From Micropruina sp. (GTDB lineage: Bacteria > Actinomycetota > Actinomycetes > Propionibacteriales > Propionibacteriaceae), in NCBI GenBank assembly GCA_016716635.1, contig JADJVZ010000014.1, forward strand, positions 248,001-312,000: 64,000 nucleotides of DNA. The letters run 5' to 3'. Position 1 is the first letter of the stretch; each line of letters opens with the position of its first letter. Below, piece by piece: positions 56,645 through 64,000 of this stretch. Made by a program: the position numbers and the translations under genes. The notes under the pieces are model-generated. The model was not told where the DNA came from, searched no databases, and saw only the letters and a list, made by a program, of their open reading frames with translations.

Positions 56645-58147
56645 TCACTTTCCTGCCTGCGGCACGGGGTCGCTGAGCTGAACGATCTTCATCACCGAGT
56701 CGGCCGTGGGCTGCATAGTCTCCACGGTGCGCCCCGGGAAGAACCCGAGCAGAAGGATGATCGCGATGAGCGGCAGGACGACGAGTTTCTCCGAACCGGA
56801 GAGGTCCGACTCGAACGACTTCGCCACATCGGCGGAGAGCGGTCCGGTCATCGTCCGGCGGTACATCGACAAGATGTAGACCGCAGACATGACCACGCCG
56901 AGCGCCGCGACCGCCGCCACCCAGGGGAAGCGCGTCCAGGTACCTGCCAAGACCAAGAACTCCGAAATGAAGGTCGACATGCCGGGGAGCGCGAGGCCGG
57001 ACAGGCCAGCCAGCAGGAACGAACCCGCCAGCAACGGTGCCACCTTCTGCACTCCGCCGTACGCGTCGATCTGGGCGGTGCCCCGGCGCTTGATCATGAA
57101 GCCCACGACCAAGAACAAGGCCGCGATCGAGAAGCCGTGATTCAGCATGTAGAAGATCGAGCCCGTGATCGACTGGCTGGTGAAGGCATAGATGCCGAGC
57201 ACCATCATGCCGAAGTGGCTGATCGAGGTGTAGGCGATCAGGCGCAGGAGGTTCTTGGAGGCGAACGCCGCCGCCGCCCCGTAAATGATCGAGATCAGCG
57301 CGAGGCCAATCATGAAGGGGGCCACCCACCGGCTCGCCTCGGGGAACAGCACCAAGCAGAACTTGATCATCCCGAAGGTGCCGATCTTGTCGAGCACGCC
57401 GACCAGCAGCACCGAGGTTCCCGGCGTGCCTTGCTCGGCCGCCTCCGGCAGCCAGGTGTGCACCGGGAACATCGGGGCCTTCACGATGAAGGCCAACAAG
57501 AAGCCGAGCATCAGCCAACGTCCGCTGGTGCCGTCGATGTGCAAGGCCGCCAGATCGGTGATCAGGTAGGACGGCTTGCCAGCGCTCGCGGAGACCGCGT
57601 AGAGCCCGATCACCGAGGCCAGCATGACCAGACCGCCAGCCAGGCTGAACAGCAGGAACTTCATGGCGGCGGCCCGACGGGCAGCGCCACCGAACCCACC
57701 GATCAGGAAGTACACCGGGATCAGGGTCGCCTCGAAGAAGAGGTAGAAGAGCAAGACGTCGTCGGCCATGAAGACGAACAGCGACATGCTCTCCAGCAGT
57801 AGCACCAGCCCGAAGAACGAGGCGGAGCTCCAGCGTCCGATGCGCTCGGGGAGCTTGCGCTCAGCCACCAGGACGATCGGCGTCAGGATCACCGTCATGA
57901 GCACCATCGCGAGGCTCATGCCATCGAGGCGCAGCGACCACCAGGCGCCGAAGGTCTTGATCCAGGGCACCTGCTCGAGGAACGTCGTCCCGCCCAGGTA
58001 CATGCCGCCGATCGCGAGGCCGACAGCGGCCGTCACGAACGAGACGATCAGACCCACCGGACGCGCGGCGAGGCGCACCGGAAAGAGCATGAACGCGGCG
58101 CCGATCAGCGGGATGATCCCGAGAATCGTGAGCCAGGGGAATGTCAT
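56645..58147 (-). CDS. nuoM: NADH-quinone oxidoreductase subunit M
   Basis: 500 residues, 14 helices. Conserved Glu in LFYLFFEATLIPVYFLIG and Lys in FLLAFIVKAPMFPVHTWLPEAAEQGTPG mark the proton path. Membrane arm of complex I, 13 bp after nuoL. Confidence 0.96.
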   Translation of the reverse strand: MTFPWLTILGIIPLIGAAFMLFPVRLAARPVGLIVSFVTAAVGLAIGGMYLGGTTFLEQVPWIKTFGAWWSLRLDGMSLAMVLMTVILTPIVLVAERKLPERIGRWSSASFFGLVLLLESMSLFVFMADDVLLFYLFFEATLIPVYFLIGGFGGAARRAAAMKFLLFSLAGGLVMLASVIGLYAVSASAGKPSYLITDLAALHIDGTSGRWLMLGFLLAFIVKAPMFPVHTWLPEAAEQGTPGTSVLLVGVLDKIGTFGMIKFCLVLFPEASRWVAPFMIGLALISIIYGAAAAFASKNLLRLIAYTSISHFGMMVLGIYAFTSQSITGSIFYMLNHGFSIAALFLVVGFMIKRRGTAQIDAYGGVQKVAPLLAGSFLLAGLSGLALPGMSTFISEFLVLAGTWTRFPWVAAVAALGVVMSAVYILSMYRRTMTGPLSADVAKSFESDLSGSEKLVVLPLIAIILLLGFFPGRTVETMQPTADSVMKIVQLSDPVPQAGK

Positions 58148-58160
58148 CTCAACTCCTCCC

Positions 58161-60077
58161 TCAGCCCATCCGACTGAGGATCATGACCAGGCCCACGAGC
58201 AGGACGCCCGCGGTCATCGTCAACGCGTACGTCCGGACGTAGCCGGTCTGCAGCTTCCGAAGGGATTCCGAGACCCCTTGCAGCAAGGTGCCCATGCCCA
58301 TGAACCCGGCGTCGACCAGGTGCGCGTCGGCTCCCACGATCCCGCGGCCCAGCGCCGCGTAGGGCTGGACGACCGCGACGTCCATGATCGCGTCGGCGTA
58401 GGCGTCGTTGCGTCCCATGGTGACGAAGGCGTTCGCCTTCGGGGCCTCGATCGGAATGGTGACCTCAGGACGTCCGAAGGTGTACCAACCGAGAACGACA
58501 CCGAGAACGACGACCGCGAGGGTCGCCCAGCCCGGCAGGCTGGTGAAGGGTTCGAAGGGCATCGTCTCGTGGTAGCCCAGCAGAGGCTGCAGCCAGGTCT
58601 GGATCCACCAGAACATCAGCATGCCGCCCACGACACTGAAGAACGCGAGGATCACCAGCGGCCAGGTCATCACCTTGGGCGACTCGTGCGGGTGCACGCC
58701 CGGACGCCAGCGCGCCTTGCCCCACCAGGTCATAAACATCAAGCGAGTCATGTAGAACGCGGTGATGCCGGCGCCGGCGATGGCCAGCGCCCCGATGAAC
58801 CAGCGGAACTCGACCGCGGCGTCGATGATGAGGTCCTTGGAGAAGTAACCCGCCCACCCCGGAACGCCGATGATGGCCATGTAACCCATCAGGAAGGTGG
58901 CGTGCGTGATCGGAAGTTCCTTGCGCAGCGCCCCGTAGTGGCGCATGTTCACGTCGTCGTCCATGGCGTGCATGACCGAACCGGCGCCCAAGAACATGTT
59001 GGCCTTGAAGAAGCCGTGCGTGAGCAGGTGGAAGATCGCCAGCGCCAGGGCCGGTCCGCCGATGCCCGCGGCGAGGATCATGTAGCCGATCTGCGACATC
59101 GTCGAGCCCGCGAGCACCTTCTTGATGTCGTCCTTCGACGAGCCGATCCAGGCACCGAGCAGCAGCGTCACCGTGCCGATGATGACCACGGCCATCGAGG
59201 CGAACGGCGTGTGCTCGTAGACGGCGTGCGAGCGGACGATCAGGTACACGCCCGCGGTGACCATAGTGGCCGCGTGGATGAGCGCCGACACCGGGGTCGG
59301 GCCTTCCATGGCGTCCAACAGCCAGCCCTGCAGCGGGAACTGCGCCGACTTGCCGCAGGCAGCCAGCAGCAAGAACAGACCGATCGCCGTGGCCCAGCCC
59401 GAATCCACGGCCCCGATCATCGAGTTCACCGCATCGAAGCGGACGGTGCCCACCTGCGCCAGGAACGAGCCGATCGCGAAGATCATGCCGAGGTCGCCGA
59501 CGCGGTTCATGATGAACGCCTTGTTGCCGGCGGCGGCAGCAGAGGGCTTGTGCTGCCAGAAGCCGATCAGCAGGTAGGACGCCAAACCGACGCCCTCCCA
59601 GCCGACGAACAGCAGCAGGTAGTTGTCGGCCAGGACCAGGGTCAACATGGCGGCGACGAACAGGTTCAAGTACGCGAAGAAGCGGCGCCGCCGCTCATCG
59701 TGGGCCATGTAGCCGATCGAGTACACGTGGATCAGCGAGCCGACGCCTGTGATCAGCAGGGCGAACAGAATCGACAGTTGGTCGATCTGGAACCCGACCG
59801 GGAACTCCCAGACCCCCACCTTGAACCAGGTGTAGAGCGGGGCGTCCACGGCGCGATGGTCGGGCGCCATGCCCACCATCTCGGCGAACAGGCAGGCCGC
59901 GATCGAGAACGAGTAGACGACGGCGCCAACGGCCACGAAGTGGCCCCAGCGGTCGGCGACCTTTCCGGCGAGCAGCAAGAAGGCGGCGACGGCCAACGGC
60001 ACCGCGATCATCGTCCACGCCCAGGTGAACATGCCCACGGCGGGCAGCAGTCGCACTGAGGTTTCGAGCAAAGTCAT
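58161..60077 (-). CDS. nuoL: NADH-quinone oxidoreductase subunit L
   Basis: 638 residues. Distal antiporter-like subunit with GWEGVGLASYLLIGFW, GKSAQFPLQGWLLDAMEGPTPVSALIHAATMV and the long C-terminal lateral helix. Upstream of nuoM, 10 bp after nuoK. Confidence 0.97.
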   Translation of the reverse strand: MTLLETSVRLLPAVGMFTWAWTMIAVPLAVAAFLLLAGKVADRWGHFVAVGAVVYSFSIAACLFAEMVGMAPDHRAVDAPLYTWFKVGVWEFPVGFQIDQLSILFALLITGVGSLIHVYSIGYMAHDERRRRFFAYLNLFVAAMLTLVLADNYLLLFVGWEGVGLASYLLIGFWQHKPSAAAAGNKAFIMNRVGDLGMIFAIGSFLAQVGTVRFDAVNSMIGAVDSGWATAIGLFLLLAACGKSAQFPLQGWLLDAMEGPTPVSALIHAATMVTAGVYLIVRSHAVYEHTPFASMAVVIIGTVTLLLGAWIGSSKDDIKKVLAGSTMSQIGYMILAAGIGGPALALAIFHLLTHGFFKANMFLGAGSVMHAMDDDVNMRHYGALRKELPITHATFLMGYMAIIGVPGWAGYFSKDLIIDAAVEFRWFIGALAIAGAGITAFYMTRLMFMTWWGKARWRPGVHPHESPKVMTWPLVILAFFSVVGGMLMFWWIQTWLQPLLGYHETMPFEPFTSLPGWATLAVVVLGVVLGWYTFGRPEVTIPIEAPKANAFVTMGRNDAYADAIMDVAVVQPYAALGRGIVGADAHLVDAGFMGMGTLLQGVSESLRKLQTGYVRTYALTMTAGVLLVGLVMILSRMG

Positions 60078-60087
60078 CGTCGTCCCC

Positions 60088-60390
60088 TCAGAACTTCAGC
60101 AGGTTGGCTTCGTCGACCGAGGTCGAGCGGCGGGTGCGGTAGATCGTGACGATGATCGCCAGTCCCACGACGACTTCGGCGGCAGCGACCACCATGACGA
60201 AGAAGCTCGCCATCTGGCCGTCCAGTTGGCCGTGCAACTCGGCGAACGCGACGAACGCCAGGTTGGCCGCGTTCAGCATGAGTTCGACGCTCATGAACAC
60301 CACCAGCGCGTTGCGGCGCAGCAGGACACCCGCGGTGCCCAGGGCGAACAGCAGCGTGGCCAGGTAGATGTAGTTCTCGACGTTCATCAC
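60088..60390 (-). CDS. nuoK: NADH-quinone oxidoreductase subunit K
   Basis: 100 residues, three helices, with the conserved membrane glutamates (MSVELMLNAANLAFV and VVAAAEVVVGLAI). Overlaps nuoJ by four bases (ATGA). Confidence 0.96.
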   Translation of the reverse strand: MMNVENYIYLATLLFALGTAGVLLRRNALVVFMSVELMLNAANLAFVAFAELHGQLDGQMASFFVMVVAAAEVVVGLAIIVTIYRTRRSTSVDEANLLKF

Positions 60391-61187
60391 TCGTCCTCCT
60401 CGTCCCGGACGGCCTCGATCGCCTTGAAGGCAGTTGCCGTCTGGGCGGCCAGGGCGGGGGCGTCCACGATGGCGCCGCGCTCGACCAGCGTCTGCGAGAC
60501 CGAGGCCTCGGAGATCGTCCCGTCGGGCAGCAGGGCCGGTGCCGTGATCGCGTTGGTGTGGGCGTAGACGCCCGAGTTCGGCAGCGACCCCGGGTGGTCA
60601 CCCTTCGTCGCGTAATCGGAGAGTCGCTTCTCGGCGAGCTCGCGCTGCGTGGGCTTGCGTCCCACGCGTCCGATGTGAGCCAAGGTCATCGCACCGACGG
60701 CCGCGACGATCAGCAGGGCGGAGGTGAGCTCGAAGACAAAGACGTACTTACCGAACAGCAGCGCCGCCAGGCCTTGGACGTTTCCGCCCGCGTTGGCCTT
60801 ATTGAGGCCGACCGCGGCGCCCTGGATGGCGCCGCCGATGCCGAACATCAGCAAGGCGAACAGCCCCACCGCGACGAGGATCGACAGCACCCGCTGGCCC
60901 TTGATCGTCTCGACGACGGACTCGGTCGAGTTCGCCCCGACCATCATCATCACGAACAAGAACAGCATCATGATGGCGCCCGTGTAGACGATGACCTGGA
61001 CGGCGAACAGGAACGTGGCTTGCAGGGAGCCGTACAACACGGCCAGGCAGATCATCGTCAGCACCATCGAGAGGGCCGAGTAGACGGCCCGCCGGAACAA
61101 GATCAGGCCGAGCGCGCCGAGCACGGCAAGGGGCCCAGCGATCCAAAAGGTCACCTCCGCCGCGGTGACGAGAGGAACGGGAATCAT
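60387..61187 (-). CDS. nuoJ: NADH-quinone oxidoreductase subunit J
   Basis: 266 residues: five membrane helices (ALSMVLTMICLAVLYGSLQA; YTGAIMMLFLFVMMM) followed by a long hydrophilic C-terminal tail, as in other actinobacteria. Overlaps nuoI and nuoK by four bases each. Confidence 0.95.
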   Translation of the reverse strand: MIPVPLVTAAEVTFWIAGPLAVLGALGLILFRRAVYSALSMVLTMICLAVLYGSLQATFLFAVQVIVYTGAIMMLFLFVMMMVGANSTESVVETIKGQRVLSILVAVGLFALLMFGIGGAIQGAAVGLNKANAGGNVQGLAALLFGKYVFVFELTSALLIVAAVGAMTLAHIGRVGRKPTQRELAEKRLSDYATKGDHPGSLPNSGVYAHTNAITAPALLPDGTISEASVSQTLVERGAIVDAPALAAQTATAFKAIEAVRDEEDE

Positions 61188-61735
61188 GGGGCGACTCCTT
61201 CGGCAACGATCGGGGTCCGGGTGTCCGGCGTGCCGGTGCGCGGCAGGCCGAGGAAGTACGAGGTCTCGTCCGGGCCGAGCCGACGCGGATGCGGGGGCTC
61301 TTCCATGCCGGGCAGCAGCGGCGCAAGCAGCCGATCCTTGGTGTAGATCATGCTTTCGCGGGTGAAGTCGGCGAGCTCAAACTCGTTGGTCATCGTGAGC
61401 GCCCGCGTCGGGCAAGCCTCGATGCACAACCCGCACAGGATGCAACGCAGGTAGTTGATCTCGTACACCTTGCCGTAGCGCTCGCCGGGGCTGAAGCGCT
61501 CGTCGTCGGTGTTCGCGCCGCCCTCAACGTAGATGGCGTCCGCCGGGCAGGCCCAGGCGCACAGCTCACAGCCGACGCACTTCTCCAGGCCGTCCGGCCA
61601 GCGGTTGAGCTGGTGACGTCCGTGGAACCGCGGTGCGGTGACCTTCGGACCCTGCGGGTACTCCTGGGTGAAGGTCTTCCAGAACTGGGTGCGGAAGGTG
61701 ACGCCGAAACCGGCCCACTGATCCAAGAAGCCCAT
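61184..61735 (-). CDS. nuoI: NADH-quinone oxidoreductase subunit I
   Basis: 183 residues. Two [4Fe-4S] sites: CVGCELCAWACPADAIYV and CILCGLCIEACPTRAL. Carries electrons towards the quinone site at NuoB/NuoD. Start shares a base with the nuoH stop (TGATG). Confidence 0.97.
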   Translation of the reverse strand: MGFLDQWAGFGVTFRTQFWKTFTQEYPQGPKVTAPRFHGRHQLNRWPDGLEKCVGCELCAWACPADAIYVEGGANTDDERFSPGERYGKVYEINYLRCILCGLCIEACPTRALTMTNEFELADFTRESMIYTKDRLLAPLLPGMEEPPHPRRLGPDETSYFLGLPRTGTPDTRTPIVAEGVAP

Positions 61736-63072
61736 CAGGCCTGCCCTCCATTCGGTGCCTCGGCCGCCGTGGCCTCCGAGGTGACAACCTCCGCCATTTC
61801 AGGCAGGTACTCATCGTCGTTCGGCGGCACTGGGTAGCCGCCGGCGAAAGCGTTGAACGGGCCCGCAGGTGGCATGACGAGTGGCTTGTCGGCGGCCCGT
61901 TCCAGCAGCAGGCTGATCACCAGCGCCACAAGCAACACCCCAAAAATGATCGCCACGATCACGAAACCGGCCTGGGTGGCGATGCCGCCATGGGCGAAGA
62001 CCCAGCGCATCGATCCGGCGAGCATGATCCACACCAGCGAGATCGGGATGAGCCACTTCCAGCCCAGATCCATGAACTGGTCGTAGCGGAACCGCGGCAG
62101 GGTGCCACGCAGCCACACGAAGCCGCCGATCAAGACCTGAACCTTGAGGAAGAACCAGAGCAGGCCCCACCAGCCGGCGTCCATGGCCGGGATCAGCGCG
62201 TTGATCGGCCAGGGAGCGTGCCACCCACCCAGGAAGAGGGTGGTGCACACCGCGGACACGGTCGCCATGTTGATGTATTCCGCGAGGAAGTAGATGGCGT
62301 AGCGGAAGCCGGAGTACTCGGTGAGGTGACCGGAGACCAACTCCTGCTCGCACTCGATGAGGTCGAAGGGGGCGCGGTTGGTCTCGGCCACCATCGAAAT
62401 GGCGTAGACGACGAAGGACGGGAACAGCAGGAACCAATACCACTGCTGCACGCCGATATCGATCCCGAAGGGTGCGAACGGCGCACCTTGCTTATCGACG
62501 ATCTCGGAGGTCGACATGGTGCCGCTAAACAGGAAGACGCCCACCATCGAGAGACCCATCGCGACCTCGTAGGAGATCATCTGGGCCGAGGAGCGCATGG
62601 CGCCGAGCAAGGAGTAGGGCGAGTTGGACGACCACCCGGCGAGCACGAAGCCGTAAATCGCCACGGACGAGATGGCGAGGATCAACAGCACCGCGACCGG
62701 CATGTCGGTCACCTGAAGCTTGGTGGTGACGCCGAAGATCTCGACGGTGCCGCCCAGCGGAATGACCGCCCAGGCGCCGAAGGCGCAGACGCCGGCGATG
62801 ATCGGGGCCAAGGTGAAGATCACCTTGTCGGCCTTGGACGGACGGAAGTCCTCCTTGAACAGCAGCTTCAGACCGTCGGCCAGCGCCTGGCCGAGGCCAA
62901 AGGGGCCGTTCATGATCGGGCCGAGGCGGTGCTGCATCTTGCCGACCAGCCGCCGCTCGAACCAGACGTTGAAGATCGTCCAGGTGAGCAGCAGGACGAC
63001 CACGATGATCACCTTGATGAGCGCGAGCCACCAAGGATCCGTGCCGAATAGGCTCAAATCAAGCGGATTCAT
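61735..63072 (-). CDS. nuoH: NADH-quinone oxidoreductase subunit H
   Basis: 445 residues. Membrane subunit lining the quinone chamber (RLGPIMNGPFGLGQALADGLKLLFKED; ETNRAPFDLIECEQELVSGHLTEYSGFRYAIYFLAEY). A C-terminal extension rich in Ala/Glu follows the last helix, usual in actinobacteria. ATGA overlap with nuoG. Confidence 0.97.
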   Translation of the reverse strand: MNPLDLSLFGTDPWWLALIKVIIVVVLLLTWTIFNVWFERRLVGKMQHRLGPIMNGPFGLGQALADGLKLLFKEDFRPSKADKVIFTLAPIIAGVCAFGAWAVIPLGGTVEIFGVTTKLQVTDMPVAVLLILAISSVAIYGFVLAGWSSNSPYSLLGAMRSSAQMISYEVAMGLSMVGVFLFSGTMSTSEIVDKQGAPFAPFGIDIGVQQWYWFLLFPSFVVYAISMVAETNRAPFDLIECEQELVSGHLTEYSGFRYAIYFLAEYINMATVSAVCTTLFLGGWHAPWPINALIPAMDAGWWGLLWFFLKVQVLIGGFVWLRGTLPRFRYDQFMDLGWKWLIPISLVWIMLAGSMRWVFAHGGIATQAGFVIVAIIFGVLLVALVISLLLERAADKPLVMPPAGPFNAFAGGYPVPPNDDEYLPEMAEVVTSEATAAEAPNGGQA

Positions 63073-64000
63073 GCCACACCTCCTGCGGTGAGTCGCACGA
63101 CGTCCCCGGGCTTGATCCCTAGGACGCCAAGGTCACCCGGTAGCCAGACCACCGAATCGACCATGCCGGGCTCCACGACGACGGGCAGCACCCGGTCGCC
63201 GTCTACGCCGAAGATTGTGATGGGGTCGCCGCCGGTGACACCCAGGGCCTCGGCCGCCGCGGCGTTGATCCGAGCGACGGCGGGCTTGGCCGTGACCAGA
63301 AGGTCGAGCGCCCCATCGTTGCCGCGGGAACCATCAATGAGCTGGCGCCACGAGGCGATCCGGAAGGCCCCCTGCTCGGGTGGCAGCTGCTGCGCGACCG
63401 GCACCGTCGGTGCGGCAGCGCGGGCCCCCTCCCAGGCACCCAAAGACTCGAGCTCGGTGAGCGCCTCTTTCGGAGTGCGGATGCCAAGGCTCGTGCCGAG
63501 GGCGTCGGCAAGGGCGGCGAGTACCCGCAGGTCGGTCATCGGCGAGGCCGCCTGGCGGTTCACGCGCGTGACGCGACCCGGTCGGTGCTCCCAGTTCAGG
63601 AAGGTTCCGGCCTTCTCTTCGATGAGCGCCACGGGGAAGACGACGTCCGCACGGGAGGTCACCTCGGAGGTGCGCTGCTCGATGCTGATGACGAACGGGG
63701 CCTCTTCGATCGCGGCGGTGGCACCGGCCACATCCGGAAGGTCGGCCAGTTCGACGCCGGCGACGATGAGGGCCTTGAGCTCGCCCGTGGCGGCCGCGGC
63801 CAGGATGGAACGACCGTCGCGACCAGGCGCGGACGGCAAGGAACCGGAGCCCCAATGCGCCGCCACGTCGACACGAGCGGTGCCCTCTCCGACCTCACGT
63901 CCGCCCGGGAGCAGGTTGGGCAGACAGCCAGCCTCGATCGCGCCCCGCTCCCCCGCGCGACGCGGGATCCACGCCAACCGGGCGCCCGCCTTGGCGGCGA
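63069..64000 (-). CDS. nuoG: NADH-quinone oxidoreductase subunit G (partial)
   Basis: The C-terminal ~310 residues; the N-terminal iron-sulfur domains lie beyond the right edge. The visible part is the molybdopterin-oxidoreductase-like region (VISIEQRTSEVTSRADVVFPVALIEEKAGTFLNWEHRPGRVTRV) and a C-terminal MopB-binding-like beta-barrel. Its overlap with nuoH places it in the same operon. Confidence 0.95.
   Translation of the reverse strand, partial: AAKAGARLAWIPRRAGERGAIEAGCLPNLLPGGREVGEGTARVDVAAHWGSGSLPSAPGRDGRSILAAAATGELKALIVAGVELADLPDVAGATAAIEEAPFVISIEQRTSEVTSRADVVFPVALIEEKAGTFLNWEHRPGRVTRVNRQAASPMTDLRVLAALADALGTSLGIRTPKEALTELESLGAWEGARAAAPTVPVAQQLPPEQGAFRIASWRQLIDGSRGNDGALDLLVTAKPAVARINAAAAEALGVTGGDPITIFGVDGDRVLPVVVEPGMVDSVVWLPGDLGVLGIKPGDVVRLTAGGVA

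Noticed and set aside
57768..60059. 763-codon open frame opposite nuoL and nuoM
   Set aside because: Antisense shadow of the nuo genes with His/Gln/Arg/Asp-rich composition; the minus-strand genes are unmistakable.

Overview
The window is GC-rich chromosomal DNA from an actinobacterium. The gene order rpmG, MaoC/HadA-like, MaoC/HadB-like, murB, tRNA-Trp, secE, nusG, rplK, rplA, rplJ, rplL, rpoB, rpoC is the classic actinobacterial one. The acidic N-terminal extensions of NusG and SecE, leaderless-type promoters, GTG/TTG starts, an MptB-type lipoglycan mannosyltransferase and the korAB/nuo gene sets fit the same group. A propionibacterial relative is my best guess, but that is inference from context.

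Layout. 1-17.6 kb is information-processing core: rpoC (partial), rpoB, a helix-turn-helix/TPR regulator divergent from a 43-residue secreted-peptide gene, the L7/L12-L10 and L1-L11 genes, nusG, secE, murB, two hot-dog dehydratase genes, rpmG, four tRNA genes (Trp, Met, Thr, Tyr) and yajQ. 17.6-21 kb holds an MpaB-type oxygenase gene, then an IS110-family element inserted in a tandem array of about 317-bp intergenic repeats. 21-36 kb is metabolism and transport: rarD, a Na+/H+ antiporter, exonuclease III, amtB-glnK, an HIBYL-CoA hydrolase, mptB, korAB, and a sucrose regulon (LacI regulator, PTS IIBCA, GH32 hydrolase) tied together by two matching 22-bp operators. 36-38 kb has membrane and secreted proteins of unknown role.

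38.3-44.7 kb is a nest of mobile elements. One ISL3-family element, bounded by 8-bp target duplications, has been hit by an IS110-family element, a group II intron and an IS3-family element. Removing the three insertions at the junctions proposed here restores a single in-frame 435-codon ISL3 transposase gene, which confirms the boundaries.

Both IS110 elements have a long non-coding left end (236 and 304 bp) and a very short right end (12-16 bp). Their left ends contain short segments matching their own insertion sites and their own termini, as expected of bridge-RNA guide loops. For the second element all four guides can be read directly. This is the most striking observation in the window.

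45-53 kb is accessory: three unrecognised membrane-protein genes, a cytochrome b5-like lipoprotein, an M13 metallopeptidase, a bacterial serpin and an AhpD-like protein. 53-64 kb returns to core genes: galE, a polyprenyl diphosphate synthase and the distal half of the nuo (complex I) operon from nuoN back to a partial nuoG. The prenyl synthase probably makes the menaquinone side chain used by that complex.
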